A stretch of DNA of 64,000 bases from Actinomycetes bacterium (GTDB taxonomy: Bacteria > Actinomycetota > Acidimicrobiia > Acidimicrobiales > Ilumatobacteraceae): assembly GCA_021414085.1 (NCBI GenBank), contig JAIOPC010000004.1:62001-126000 (forward strand), given 5' to 3'. The notes below the pieces were generated by a model. It was not told the DNA's origin and made no database searches. It saw nothing but the letters and a program-made list of their open reading frames with translations. Both the position numbers and the translations under genes were made by a program. Shown one piece after another: positions 40,043 through 52,874 of this stretch (its first letter is position 1; each line of letters starts with the position of its first letter).

Positions 40043-40504
40043 ATGGCCCGTTACCTGATGCACGTGCGCACCCCTAAGTCACCCGCCGAGGCGTTCGCCT
40101 ATATGGCCGACCTCAACAACTTTGCGAAGTGGGATCCCGGTGTCGACCGCGTCGTACAGGTGAAGGGCGAGGGTGGCGGCCCGGGCGCCGCGTTCGATGT
40201 CGACGTGAAGACGTTCGGCCGCTCGCTGACGCTGCGCTACGACACCATCACCTACGACGCGCCGACCACTGTTGTGGCCTTCGCCGAGAGCAGCCTGTTG
40301 ACCTCGCGCGACACCATCACCGTGAAGGCGGATGATGCTGGGTCGGGTTCGATCGTTACGTACGACGCGGTGCTGAAGCTGAAGGGGCCGCTCGTCCTCG
40401 CCGATGCGTTGCTGCGTCGCAGCTTCAACAAGATCGGCGACCGCGCCGGTGTTGGCCTGGTGGCTGCTCTCGCGGGTGAGCGCGTTCCGGAAACCGCTCG
40501 ATGA
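40043..40504 (+). CDS. SRPBCC (START-like) family protein
   Basis: 153 aa. RTPKSPAEAFAYMADLNNFAKWDPGV is the usual start of polyketide cyclase/START-like helix-grip proteins, which bind hydrophobic ligands. A central TYDAPTTVVAFAE and a C-terminal helix RSFNKIGDRAGVGLVAAL complete the fold. It shares 4 bp (ATGA) with the next SDR gene. It probably binds a lipid or isoprenoid that the SDR acts on; this is inferred from context only. Confidence 0.85.
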   Translation: MARYLMHVRTPKSPAEAFAYMADLNNFAKWDPGVDRVVQVKGEGGGPGAAFDVDVKTFGRSLTLRYDTITYDAPTTVVAFAESSLLTSRDTITVKADDAGSGSIVTYDAVLKLKGPLVLADALLRRSFNKIGDRAGVGLVAALAGERVPETAR

Positions 40505-41484
40505 ACGGGCGTGCAATTGCGGACGCGCTGATTGAGGCGCCGATCTTCACCAGCTTCACCAAGATTGGCTACGCGGCGCGCCAGCGACTGGAAGGCTGGT
40601 CATCGCTCGACGACTACGACTTGACCGGAAAGGTTGTCGTCGTTACCGGCGCGACGTCGGGCCTTGGCTTCACGGCCGCGCAACAGTTCGCGAAGAACGG
40701 AGCGACGCTCGTCCTGGTCGGTCGTGGCGCGGAGCGCAACCAACGAGTTGTCAGCGAACTGATTGCAGCGACCAGCAACAAGTCGATCACACAGATTCCT
40801 GCCGACATGGGTGACTATCAGCACGTACGCGATCTCGCCGCACGACTGCTTGCCGAACACGATCGGCTCGACGTGTTGGTGCACAACGCGGGTGCGCTCA
40901 GTCCCAAACGTCAACTCGCATCCGACGGCACGGAGGCAACGGTTGCAAGTCAGGTCGTGGGCCCGTTTCTGCTCACTGCGTTGCTACTCGATCGGCTCGC
41001 CACGTCAGCTCCGGCGCGCGTGATCACGATGTCGTCGGGTGGTATGTACGCCGCCGGGCTCACCGTGTCGCAACTGCAGATGACTCCCGAGAACTACAAC
41101 GGCACCAAGCAGTACGCGCTCGCCAAGCGGGCGCAGGTCACGCTGAACGAGATGTGGGCGGATCGGTTCGGCGAGTCAGGTATTCGCTTCCACGCAATGC
41201 ACCCGGGCTGGGCCGACACGCCCGGTGTAGATGCCTCACTGCCCACGTTCTCGAAGCTGATGGGTCCGTTGCTTCGCACGCCCGCCCAAGGCGCCGACAC
41301 GCTCGTGTGGTTGGCGGCCGACGACGCGCCGCTTGCATCGAACGGAAAGTTCTGGCTCGACCGGCGCCAGCGCTCGATCCACAAGCTGCCCTCGACAAAG
41401 AAGTCGGATACCCCCGAGCGTCGCTCCGAGTTATGGGATTGGGTTGCGCGCACCGCAAGCATCGAGCCAGCACTGTCCTCATGA
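40501..41484 (+). CDS. Short-chain dehydrogenase/reductase (DHRS12-like)
   Basis: 327 aa. VVVTGATSGLGFTAAQQFAKNG binds NAD(P), LVHNAGALSPKR is the NNAG-type motif, MSSGGMY gives the Ser and YALAKRAQV the YxxxK active site. The C-terminal HAMHPGWADTPGVDASLPTF matches the DHRS12-like subgroup. It overlaps both its neighbours by 4 bp (ATGA at each end), so the SRPBCC-SDR-DUF427 genes form a tightly coupled operon. The substrate is unknown. Confidence 0.9.
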   Translation: MNGRAIADALIEAPIFTSFTKIGYAARQRLEGWSSLDDYDLTGKVVVVTGATSGLGFTAAQQFAKNGATLVLVGRGAERNQRVVSELIAATSNKSITQIPADMGDYQHVRDLAARLLAEHDRLDVLVHNAGALSPKRQLASDGTEATVASQVVGPFLLTALLLDRLATSAPARVITMSSGGMYAAGLTVSQLQMTPENYNGTKQYALAKRAQVTLNEMWADRFGESGIRFHAMHPGWADTPGVDASLPTFSKLMGPLLRTPAQGADTLVWLAADDAPLASNGKFWLDRRQRSIHKLPSTKKSDTPERRSELWDWVARTASIEPALSS

Positions 41485-41984
41485 GTGCGTTCGATCGCAA
41501 TCGCGAAGTCGCAGGGCCAGGCCAGGAGTCAGTGTGGGATTACCCGCGCCCACCGCGGCTTGAGTTATCGAAACGTCGCGTGCGTGTCGCTCTCGATGGA
41601 GTGTCGATCGCCGACAGCGTGCGCGCATTCCGCGTGCTGGAGACGTCGCATCCGCCGACGTACTACGTGAACCCCGACGATGTGGTGTGGGATCTAGTTC
41701 AGCCCGCAACCGCCCGCGGAACGGTGTGCGAGTGGAAGGGATTGGCGACGTACTGGACGGTGCAGGTCGGCGACATACGCGTTGAGGCTGGTGCGTGGTC
41801 GTATCCCAATCCGACGCCAGCTTTCGCCGAGCTTGCCGATCACGTCGCGTTCTATCCAGCAATGTTCGAGTGTCACCTCGACGACGAGTTGGTTCGTCCA
41901 CAGCCGGGTGGCTTCTACGGCGGCTGGGTTACCAACGACGTCGTTGGCCCGTTCAAAGGCGCGCCCGGCACGCAGGGTTGGTAG
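41481..41984 (+). CDS. DUF427 domain-containing protein
   Basis: 167 aa. SVWDYPRPPRLELSKRRVRV, SHPPTYYVNPDDV, CEWKGLATYWTV and AGAWSYPNPTPAF are the core of DUF427, a small beta fold with a conserved W/Y cluster. The function is not known; it is often beside SDR, SRPBCC or photolyase genes. The protein has no signal. The start overlaps the SDR stop (ATGA). Confidence 0.9.
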   Translation: MSAFDRNREVAGPGQESVWDYPRPPRLELSKRRVRVALDGVSIADSVRAFRVLETSHPPTYYVNPDDVVWDLVQPATARGTVCEWKGLATYWTVQVGDIRVEAGAWSYPNPTPAFAELADHVAFYPAMFECHLDDELVRPQPGGFYGGWVTNDVVGPFKGAPGTQGW

Positions 41985-41987
41985 GCG

Positions 41988-42395
41988 TTAGACCTTCATC
42001 GCGAAGAGACAGAACGGGTGGCCAGCCGGATCGAGCATCACTCGTACGTCTCGCTGCGGTTGGTGTGCGGCGATCGTCGCTCCCGCCGCGAGCGCCCACG
42101 CGATTCCGTCTTCGAGATCTTCGACACCGATGTCGAGGTGCATCATCATCTGTTGCTTACCCGCAACTGCCGGCCACGTCGGTGGCACATAGTGCTGCTC
42201 GTACTGGAACTCGATCTTCATGTCGCGGCTCGACGAGCGCAGCTTCGCCCATCCATCCTCCGCGGGGTAACCGGGTCGAGGCCCTTCGATCTCGACCATC
42301 TCCCACCCAAGTAGTCGCTCGTAGAAGCGGGCCAGTCCAATCGGGTCGGCGGCATCAAGTGCCGGACCAGTAATGCGCATCGCCGGACGCTGCAT
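41988..42395 (-). CDS. VOC (glyoxalase-like) family protein
   Basis: 135 aa. ALDAADPIGLARFYERLLGW starts the fold, MMMHLDIGVEDLEDGIAWALAAGA gives the middle strand with His, and RVMLDPAGHPFCLFAMKV ends it. A GGAGG site precedes ATG 42395. It is unrelated in sequence to the other VOC protein apart from the fold. The ligand is unknown. It is convergent with the DUF427 gene. Confidence 0.85.
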   Translation of the reverse strand: MQRPAMRITGPALDAADPIGLARFYERLLGWEMVEIEGPRPGYPAEDGWAKLRSSSRDMKIEFQYEQHYVPPTWPAVAGKQQMMMHLDIGVEDLEDGIAWALAAGATIAAHQPQRDVRVMLDPAGHPFCLFAMKV

Positions 42396-42465
42396 CGTTC
42401 CTCCAGAAGGTGTTGCTCGTCACCAGTTTGCCGCGAGAGCATTTGTGTCGCGCCAAACTTGAGCG

Positions 42466-42996
42466 GTGACTTCGGCGTTCCTCTATCACTTCAGTGAAGA
42501 TCCAACGATCACTCGGTTCATTCCGCATGTTTCTCGTACTAACCCTGAGCATTCTCCCGCCGTGTGGGCGATTGATGAACTGCACTCGCCGCTCTACTGG
42601 TTTCCTCGGGACTGTCCCCGAGTGACGGCCTGGCCACGCACGCCTGACGAGGCTGCCGCGTTTCGCGCGGCCCTTGCTACCGACGCTCACCGCGTGCACG
42701 CGATCGAGACCGGCTGGCTTGAGCGCATGAGCACTACCACTGTGTATCGCTACGAGCTCGACGCCGCCGACTTCGTGCCTTGGAACGACGCGGGCGGGCA
42801 ATGGGTCTGCGACCACGAGATCGAGCCGCTTGCCGTCGCGCCGATTGGCGACCTTCTTGCCTTACACCGCGACGCGGGAATCGAACTGCGCGTCGTCGAC
42901 AACCTGTGGCCGTTGCGCGAGCTCGCACACCGAGGGCCTTGGGACTTCAGCACTGTTCGGATGGGCAACGCGCGGGCGCGCGACACGCTCGCGTAG
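42466..42996 (+). CDS. DUF6886-like protein
   Basis: 176 aa. AFLYHFSEDPTITRFIPHV and AVWAIDELHSPLYWFPRDCPRV match the DUF6886 pattern of small enzyme-like proteins of unknown role. The C-terminus DNLWPLRELAHRGPWDFS is also typical. Start GTG 42466 is taken by family length. It is followed 27 bp later by a DNA methyltransferase, but there is no evidence that the two act together. Confidence 0.7.
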   Translation: MTSAFLYHFSEDPTITRFIPHVSRTNPEHSPAVWAIDELHSPLYWFPRDCPRVTAWPRTPDEAAAFRAALATDAHRVHAIETGWLERMSTTTVYRYELDAADFVPWNDAGGQWVCDHEIEPLAVAPIGDLLALHRDAGIELRVVDNLWPLRELAHRGPWDFSTVRMGNARARDTLA

Positions 42997-43023
42997 GCTT
43001 CGCTTCACCTTGAGCTTGGAGGG

Positions 43024-44424
43024 GTGATGAAACAGCGACGACCGACGACTACCTCCAACTTCGGTGTCGGCGCTCGCGAAAGTCACGACTCGAAGCCGTT
43101 CTACGACCGCTTTCGACCGCCCGAACTCTCCGACGACAACACGGTGCCGTCGCCGACGCCGGTTGATCAGCCGTTCGTGCACGGCGATGCTCGCCACATG
43201 GACAGCGTGGCCGATGGTTCGGTCGCACTCGTTGTCACGTCGCCGCCTTACTTCGCTGGCAAGCAGTACGAAGAAGAGTTGGAGCGCGAGGGCGTTCCGG
43301 CGTCGTACCTCGAGTACCTCGCCATGCTCACCGACGTGTTCGCCGAGTGCGTGCGCAAGCTGGAGCCAGGCGGACGTATCGCGGTCAACGTCGCCAACCT
43401 CGGTCGTCGCCCGTATCGCAGCCTGTCGGCCGACGTGATTCGCATTCTGGAACACGACCTTGGCCTGCTGTTGCGCGGCGAACTGATCTGGCAGAAGGGT
43501 GAGGGCGCCAGCAGTTCGTGCGCATGGGGGTCGTTCCGCAGCGCGGCCAACCCAGTGCTGCGCGACATCAGCGAACGCGTCGTCGTTGCCAGCAAGGGTC
43601 GCTTCGATCGTGCGCTCTCAGTGAAGCAACGCGCTACCGACGGTCTGCCGCACGAGAGCACCGTCATGACCGAAGACTTCATGGCCAGCACGCTCGACGT
43701 GTGGTCGATGCCACCGGAGAGCGCGCAACGCGTTGGTCACCCAGCGCCATTCCCTGTCGAACTACCCGAGCAGCTGATCCGTCTGTACACGTTCAAAGAC
43801 GATCTGATTCTCGATCCGTTCATGGGCAGCGGTTCGTCGCTGGTTGCAGCCGCGCGCCTCGGTCGCCGCTACATCGGCTACGACCTAGACGCGAACTACA
43901 TCGAGATCGCCCGCCAACGCGTCGCAGCCGAACTGGAAGCGCAACCAACGGAAGTTCTCGCAGTGGAAGATGGCCGGCCTGCGCAGAAGCTTGCTGAGCA
44001 AGTTCTCGAAGACGCTGGCTTCACCATCACCGAGCGCGACAAACGCATCCGCAAGACCGGCGTCACCATCAACTTCGTCGCCACCGATGCGGACGGCGCC
44101 ACGTGGTTCTTCGATGTCGCCGGCGCGTTCACTACCTATCGCGGTGGCCTGTTGCGTAGCGAGATGGTGTGGAAGACACTTGGCCGCGCGTTTGCGATCA
44201 AGAAGGCACGAGCCAGCACTCCGCTCGTCGTCCTCAGCAGTCACCTGCCCAAACAACCGAGCGAAGGCGACACCGCCCTCCGCGCTGCTGGCCGCGATGC
44301 GTTCTTCGACGTGATCGACATGTTGTCGGCCGACGGTCTTGATCGCTTGCGGCGTTACGCGAAGGGCGGGTTCACCGATAGCCCGCAGTCCGGCTTCTGG
44401 ACTGCGTCGGACTTGGCTAACTAG
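43024..44424 (+). CDS. DNA methyltransferase (N4/N6, beta-type order) with extra C-terminal domain
   Basis: 466 aa. LVVTSPPYFAGKQYEEE holds motif IV (SPPY), while ILDPFMGSGSSLVAAARLGRRYIGYD holds motif I and the SAM site, giving the beta order of N4-C or N6-A methyltransferases. Residues about 330-466 form an added region (GVTINFVATDADGATWFFDVAG, SEMVWKTLGRAFAIKKA, TPLVVLSSHLPKQPSEGD) resembling a PD-(D/E)XK-type fold; the catalytic acids are uncertain. No separate restriction gene is adjacent. It ends 8 bp inside the convergent SPFH gene. Confidence 0.85.
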   Translation: MMKQRRPTTTSNFGVGARESHDSKPFYDRFRPPELSDDNTVPSPTPVDQPFVHGDARHMDSVADGSVALVVTSPPYFAGKQYEEELEREGVPASYLEYLAMLTDVFAECVRKLEPGGRIAVNVANLGRRPYRSLSADVIRILEHDLGLLLRGELIWQKGEGASSSCAWGSFRSAANPVLRDISERVVVASKGRFDRALSVKQRATDGLPHESTVMTEDFMASTLDVWSMPPESAQRVGHPAPFPVELPEQLIRLYTFKDDLILDPFMGSGSSLVAAARLGRRYIGYDLDANYIEIARQRVAAELEAQPTEVLAVEDGRPAQKLAEQVLEDAGFTITERDKRIRKTGVTINFVATDADGATWFFDVAGAFTTYRGGLLRSEMVWKTLGRAFAIKKARASTPLVVLSSHLPKQPSEGDTALRAAGRDAFFDVIDMLSADGLDRLRRYAKGGFTDSPQSGFWTASDLAN

Positions 44425-46522
44425 CGGGCGTCTCCTCGGCAGATTTTGAGTCGCTCAGGTCGGCAGCAGTGACAGTGCCCCCGGCCCCTAGCCGCTTGAT
44501 CAGCGTCGCGGCCAAACCTTCGATGCCGCCACCACCACCGGTGACCAACACGTCGGGCACCACGTTGACGCCACCTTCGGCGATTGCGTTGATGGCAGCA
44601 ACGATCGCTGTCGCCTGCGGCCCGAGAGCGCGCTTCTGCGCTTCGAAGCCCTCCGCGCGTGCGAGACCGAGCGCCTCGGCCGCCTTCGCTTCCGCAAGAC
44701 CAACGGCTTCGGCTCGCGTCGCTTCTGCAGCACCCACCGCTTGCACCTTCGATGCCTCGGCGGCACCGACGGCTTGAATGCGGCTGGCGTCGGCCTTACC
44801 AATGACTTCCACCCTCGTCGCTTCGGCGCGAGCAGTCGTTTCGACGTATGCGGCCTGACCACGCGCCTCGGCGGCGCGCGCTTCAGCTGTGTTGGAGTTG
44901 ATCTCGATGCTCACCTGCGAGCTCGCCAGCTGACCTTGCATGTCGGCGGTACCACGTGCGCGTTCCACCTCGATGCGCGCGTGCTGCGCTTCCTGCTGCT
45001 CGTGGAAGGTGGCCTTCTCTTGCCGTGCGATTTCCCGCTCGGTCAAGACCTTCACCAGCTCTTCCGGGAACACGACGTCTTGGATGTACACGCCGCGCGT
45101 CTCCACGTCGTAGCCGGTGAGGTACTCGGTTATCGCTTCCAGGGCGGCCGACTGCACTTCGTCGCGCGTCTCGATGAATCGAATCGCTTCTAGGCGCTGC
45201 AATGTGTTGCGGAAGTGGTTGCCCACCGCTGACTGCAACACTTCGTTCACCAGGTTCTGCATCGTGCCAACCATCGAAATCACTTTCGGTGCCTTCGTGT
45301 CGCTGACATGAATCTGCACCTGCAGGTCGATCTTGAACACGAAACCTTCGCGGCTCTTACCTTCGATTGGGCTCAGCGCGTGGTCGAGGTTGTGTGCCTG
45401 ACTCACCGCACTCGCCCAGTTGAGGGTGAGGATGCTGGTGGGCACAATCTCCGACGCGTAGATGCGCGGGTTGAGCGGGTACTTACCGGTGCGTAGCGGT
45501 TCTTGCCAAATGCCGCGTCGCCCGGGCCGCACGATCGAGCCGAACTTGAACTCACTACCGCTGGTGTCGAGCGTCGGTAGTCCGACGAAGCTCTTGATGA
45601 CAGCAACTTCGCCCTGACGCACCACCAGCATCGGCACCATCTCGACGCTGATCAGAAACGGATTCAGCAAGTACGCGCCGTACAGCAACGGGTCGTGCTG
45701 CAGACCAATGCGCCCACCCATGGTGACGAACTGTTGGAAGTCTTGGTAGTTGTTGTGCAACTCGTTCTTGCGGCCGAGCAACGTGTCGATGATCTCGGCG
45801 TCGCTGACCTCAGCAGAGTGCATCTTGACGACGTCTTCGAAGCCGCCCAGGCGACTCGCGATGTCACCAGAGGGCAACGGGTCGCCGTCGAGCGCCGTCA
45901 CGATGCCCACCATGTCGATCGCGCCTTGCGGCGAAATCACGGTCACCTGCAGTTGCGCAGGCGTGAGCCCAAATGCAGTCGGGGTGAGCCCACCGCGACC
46001 TGCCGCCATGCTGCGCAACTCGTGCGACACGGGTGTGCCGTACACGCGGCTCGCGGTGATGACGAGGAACGCAGCCGGATGAATCGGCACCAGCGTGCCC
46101 GGAGGCAGCACAGGCCGCTGCACACCCTTTTGCCCACCGTTCGCGAGGAATGCTTCGAGGTCCGAAAAGTTGCCGAACTCGGCTTTGTACTCGCCGCTCT
46201 TCGCGCCGATCTTGATCGGTTGGCCGACCTGCGCGATGACGACACCAATTTCACCGGCGGGAACTTGCACCCACGGGTGCTTGCTCACCGCGAAAATCGG
46301 CCACAGCTTGAAGCGCAGGCCCGGCATCAACAAGGTCCCTTGGAAACCTGCCTCGCCGCGCAACGCAACCGGGTTGCCCTGACTGAGACTCTTGCGCGCT
46401 AAGCGCTTATTGACGAGTCCGATCGACGCTGGCCCGATGCTGTGAAAGGACTTCGCAACAATCAAGAGGGCGAGTAGGACAACTCCCAAACTCACTAGCA
46501 GTACGACCAATGTGGTCTGCAC
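44417..46522 (-). CDS. SPFH-domain (flotillin-like) membrane protein
   Basis: 701 aa. One N-terminal membrane helix (TLVVLLVSLGVVLLALLIV) is followed by a large SPFH region with GVYIQDVVFPEELVKVLTEREIARQEKA, typical of flotillin/stomatin proteins. From about residue 560 there is an Ala/Glu-rich coiled-coil segment with imperfect VGAAEA(S/T)xxxA repeats. The C-terminus has a Gly-rich motif VTGGGGGIEG. Start GTG 46522 follows an AAAGGAGA ribosome-binding site. It probably forms large membrane assemblies. It is downstream of lacZ on the same strand. Confidence 0.88.
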   Translation of the reverse strand: MQTTLVVLLVSLGVVLLALLIVAKSFHSIGPASIGLVNKRLARKSLSQGNPVALRGEAGFQGTLLMPGLRFKLWPIFAVSKHPWVQVPAGEIGVVIAQVGQPIKIGAKSGEYKAEFGNFSDLEAFLANGGQKGVQRPVLPPGTLVPIHPAAFLVITASRVYGTPVSHELRSMAAGRGGLTPTAFGLTPAQLQVTVISPQGAIDMVGIVTALDGDPLPSGDIASRLGGFEDVVKMHSAEVSDAEIIDTLLGRKNELHNNYQDFQQFVTMGGRIGLQHDPLLYGAYLLNPFLISVEMVPMLVVRQGEVAVIKSFVGLPTLDTSGSEFKFGSIVRPGRRGIWQEPLRTGKYPLNPRIYASEIVPTSILTLNWASAVSQAHNLDHALSPIEGKSREGFVFKIDLQVQIHVSDTKAPKVISMVGTMQNLVNEVLQSAVGNHFRNTLQRLEAIRFIETRDEVQSAALEAITEYLTGYDVETRGVYIQDVVFPEELVKVLTEREIARQEKATFHEQQEAQHARIEVERARGTADMQGQLASSQVSIEINSNTAEARAAEARGQAAYVETTARAEATRVEVIGKADASRIQAVGAAEASKVQAVGAAEATRAEAVGLAEAKAAEALGLARAEGFEAQKRALGPQATAIVAAINAIAEGGVNVVPDVLVTGGGGGIEGLAATLIKRLGAGGTVTAADLSDSKSAEETPAS

Positions 46523-46583
46523 GGCTCATCTCCTTTGTAGTACTTCGTTGAGTTTCAAGTTATCGCGGCGGCTGAAAAACTAT

Positions 46584-49484
<2,901 letters not shown>

Positions 49485-52400
49485 CTAGCTACTGAGAACG
49501 TGTTCGGCGCGCGCCTTGATGTACTTCAGACCAAGTCGATCAGCAATTGCGAGGGCCGACTCCGCAAACTCGCGCGCACGTGCCGCGTCGCCCACTTCGT
49601 TGCGCTTCACCAACATCTCCGCCCAATGAAGGTCCGTGGCAGCAAGGTAGGTGATCGCCCCAGCCCGTTCGCACAGCGCGCGCGAGTTGGCGAAGTGCTG
49701 CTCGGCCTTGTCGTACCACCCAAGTGCAGTGGCGGCACAACCGACTCCGATGCCAACCGGGTACTCGTAGCCAACTCCAGAAAACGGAAAGGTCTTGTCG
49801 AACGGAGCGGCGTAGTTGTAGGCGGTCTCGGCAGCCTCCAGCGCGCCGACCATGCCCGCGACTCGAGCCGCGGCCGAACATGTCACCAAGAAGGCACCGT
49901 TGCGCTGCACCATCGCGAAGTCGTCGGCCGTGACAGCTTCGACATGCGGCCGAGCCAACTCGGCGCGCCCGGTCTGCAGGTACACCCCGCAAAGCGCCAT
50001 TCGCCAAACTGGTACGAGCGGCTGCGCGGCAATGATGTCGGTCAACAGCGACTCAAGATCGGCGAGGTCGCCGCGTTCGTACTGCAAGCGATAACGAATG
50101 CCAGCTGCAGCAGCGCCGTTGCTGACTCCCTCACGCGCGTTGTACGCCTCCCAATCGGCCAGCAACACGTCGCAATCATCAAGCTGTCCCAGCAGTAGGG
50201 CGTGCGAAGCACGCAAGATCTTGGTCCGTGCGATCAACTGCGGAATTCGCAAGCGCTCGGCCAGCAGTGCTGCGTCGTGGAGATCGCGTTCGCCGGCCGC
50301 AGTGTCGCCGGTGCAGACGGACGAGATGGCCCGTACGCACAGCCCATTGCATACGAGCGCATCGTCGATTCCGGCCGCGACATTGATGATCTCGGTCGCT
50401 TCTTCCATCGCCCGATCGAGGCGATCGATCTGCGTGACATCAGCTGCGTAACTGCTGCTGTGCAGAACGTAGGCGAGAACGCGCCGATCCCCGAGTTCGC
50501 GTGCGATGGCAAGCGCCTGATCGCAGAGTTCGACCCGTCGGTGCTGCGCATCGGTCCAGAACAACTCGAGCGCATACGTGGCCAGCACTCGGGCGTGAAG
50601 TGCGGGTGTCAGTTGGTCTGCGCGGGCCAGTAGGAAGTCGGCCAGCGCGACGTTGTGGGGATCGACTTCGGCGGTTCCACGAACAAAGATCGAGGTTCCC
50701 AAGGCGTTGAACACGTTGGCCAACAGTTCCATGTCGTTGCGCTCACGCCCGGAGGCTTCGGCAGCGCGCAGCAGTGTCAATCCGCGCGGGTCGGCGATCT
50801 GGTGCAGCGCGTCGCCGGCAGCCATCAGGAGGTGACAACGCAGCGGCTCGTCGATCGGCTCCTGCAGTTCGAGCGCCTCGAGTGCCCGCTCAAAGTGCGC
50901 GGCTGCTTCCTCGTAGGCAACATCGCTGATCGCCGCTTCTCCGGCGCGGCGGCTGTACATCACTGCTTTGTCGACTTCGCCCAGCGCCGCCGCCTCGGTG
51001 AAGTGGCGTGCAAGCTCGGTCAGGTGTGTCGTTCCGTCGCTGAGTTGTTCGAGCGCGTGGCCGATGTCGCGGTGCAAGCGCAGACGACGACTGGTTGGCA
51101 GTTCGTCGTACAGCGCAGAGCGGACGAGCGCATGCGCGAAGCGGTACACACCTGGCCTTCCGTTGACGGCCTCCACCAGGCTGGCGGTCTCGGCGGCGCC
51201 GACAGCATCGAGCACGCGGTCGGTGCCGCCCGCCACCGCACTGAGTGTGCGCAACTCGAACTCGCGACCAATGACCGCGGCGCTGGCCAGTACCTCGTTC
51301 GTCGTGGCGTCGAGATTGGAGAGGCGACGGCCGATTACCTCGCGCACGCCTTCAGGGATGCCGATGTCGTCGATGGTCTTGTCGGAATCCCAGCGGCCAT
51401 CGCGGAACACCAACGCGCCCGACTCGCCGAGGTGGCGCAGCACCTCGCCGATGAAGAACGGGTTGCCCTCCGTTTCGCGTGCGATCACGCGCGCGAGATC
51501 CTGACCACGTTGATCCATGGCATGACCAGCGACACCCTCGAGAAACTGTTGCACTCCGTCCTCGTCGAGGCCGTGCAGCATCAGGCGCTCAACTCCGGTC
51601 TGACGGCGCATGTCGGCCAACATCTCCGACAACGGATGAGTTCGGTCGAGGTCGGTGTCTCGATAGGTCGACACAATCAGCAGCTGCATCGGCAGCGACG
51701 ACTTCAGTAGGTGGCGGAGCAACAACAACGTCGGCTTGCGTGCCCAGTGGAGGTCGTCGAGCACTAGCACCACCGGGCTGCGCGTCGACAACTGATGCAG
51801 CAACTCGGTCGCAGCCTCGAACAAGCGATGGCGTTCGGTTTCCGGATCGTCACTCAAGCGTGCCTCAAGGTCCGGGATCCGCTGCCCAAGATCGGGGATC
51901 AGCGGGATGAGCTCACTGCCCAACGCACCAACCAACTCGCGCAACACATCTGGTGGTGTCGCGTCGGCCAGCCAGCGGAACGCTTCGAGGAACGGTTGGT
52001 AGGGGAGCGCCAATTCTTCATCGCACGCGCCCCACAAAACCGTTCCACCCTCGCGGTGCGCGGTGCGACACAGCTCCTTCACCAACCGGGTCTTACCGAT
52101 ACCTGGTTCGCCACCGACGAAGACCGCGAGGCGTCCGGAAACCATCGTGGTCTTCCACGCACCGAGCAGCGCGTCGCGTTGTTCGTTGCGACCGACGAAG
52201 CCGAACACATCGTCTTGTGTCACCTGTGGCGGAAGCGCGAGTTCAATCCGATCGCCGAGCGCGCTGGCGACGGGCGACCACGCGACCTCGCACGCCTTCA
52301 TCGGCGTTGCGAGACCCTTGCCTTCAATGTCGGCGACGGGCACCATCTCGTGGCCCGCGCGCGAACCGGCGAGTACGCGCACGATGTCGGTAACGAGAAT

Positions 52401-52787
52401 CTGGCCACCAGTTGCCGCGTCGCACAACCGCGACGCTTCAACGACCGGCGTTCCGAACCAGTCGCCTTCCTCAAACGTGGCATCGCCGGCACTGACACCG
52501 ATGCGCATCTGCACTGCGGGCGAGCCACCCTCGCCATTGTTGGCATGCACCCGCTGCTGCATCGCAACGGCACCCGCGATCGCGTCGGTGGCCGAACTGT
52601 ACGACACCATCATCGCGTCGCCGATTGTCTTCACCTCGGTGCCGCCAGTGGTCGATACCGCGCGGCGCAATTGATCGAAGTGGTCGCGACGTAGCTTGTC
52701 GGCGGCCGTGTCTCCCAATTGCTGCGCGAGCGCGGTCGAGCCAACGAGGTCGGTGAACAGAATGGTGATCAGGCCGGAACTGGCCAT
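49485..52787 (-). CDS. Adenylate/guanylate cyclase domain, STAND-like ATPase and TPR regulator
   Basis: 1100 aa. The N-terminal class III cyclase domain has LFTDLVGSTAL and KTIGDAMMV with the two metal-binding Asp; the transition-state Asn position reads V (GTPVVEASRLC), so activity may be low. A central ATPase has FVGGEPGIGKTRLVKEL (Walker A) and VVLVLDDLHWA (Walker B). The C-terminal half is TPR-like repeats for partner binding. ATG 52787 is chosen at the start of the cyclase domain; GTG 52853 is an alternative. It lies directly upstream of lacZ. Confidence 0.88.
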   Translation of the reverse strand: MASSGLITILFTDLVGSTALAQQLGDTAADKLRRDHFDQLRRAVSTTGGTEVKTIGDAMMVSYSSATDAIAGAVAMQQRVHANNGEGGSPAVQMRIGVSAGDATFEEGDWFGTPVVEASRLCDAATGGQILVTDIVRVLAGSRAGHEMVPVADIEGKGLATPMKACEVAWSPVASALGDRIELALPPQVTQDDVFGFVGRNEQRDALLGAWKTTMVSGRLAVFVGGEPGIGKTRLVKELCRTAHREGGTVLWGACDEELALPYQPFLEAFRWLADATPPDVLRELVGALGSELIPLIPDLGQRIPDLEARLSDDPETERHRLFEAATELLHQLSTRSPVVLVLDDLHWARKPTLLLLRHLLKSSLPMQLLIVSTYRDTDLDRTHPLSEMLADMRRQTGVERLMLHGLDEDGVQQFLEGVAGHAMDQRGQDLARVIARETEGNPFFIGEVLRHLGESGALVFRDGRWDSDKTIDDIGIPEGVREVIGRRLSNLDATTNEVLASAAVIGREFELRTLSAVAGGTDRVLDAVGAAETASLVEAVNGRPGVYRFAHALVRSALYDELPTSRRLRLHRDIGHALEQLSDGTTHLTELARHFTEAAALGEVDKAVMYSRRAGEAAISDVAYEEAAAHFERALEALELQEPIDEPLRCHLLMAAGDALHQIADPRGLTLLRAAEASGRERNDMELLANVFNALGTSIFVRGTAEVDPHNVALADFLLARADQLTPALHARVLATYALELFWTDAQHRRVELCDQALAIARELGDRRVLAYVLHSSSYAADVTQIDRLDRAMEEATEIINVAAGIDDALVCNGLCVRAISSVCTGDTAAGERDLHDAALLAERLRIPQLIARTKILRASHALLLGQLDDCDVLLADWEAYNAREGVSNGAAAAGIRYRLQYERGDLADLESLLTDIIAAQPLVPVWRMALCGVYLQTGRAELARPHVEAVTADDFAMVQRNGAFLVTCSAAARVAGMVGALEAAETAYNYAAPFDKTFPFSGVGYEYPVGIGVGCAATALGWYDKAEQHFANSRALCERAGAITYLAATDLHWAEMLVKRNEVGDAARAREFAESALAIADRLGLKYIKARAEHVLSS

Positions 52788-52874
52788 CAACCCGCCTTCT
52801 TCTTCGACCCGTCGACCGGGTGACTGATCGGAAGAGTACCCGGAATTGCTCACCCGAGGATTTGTGGTACTCGC

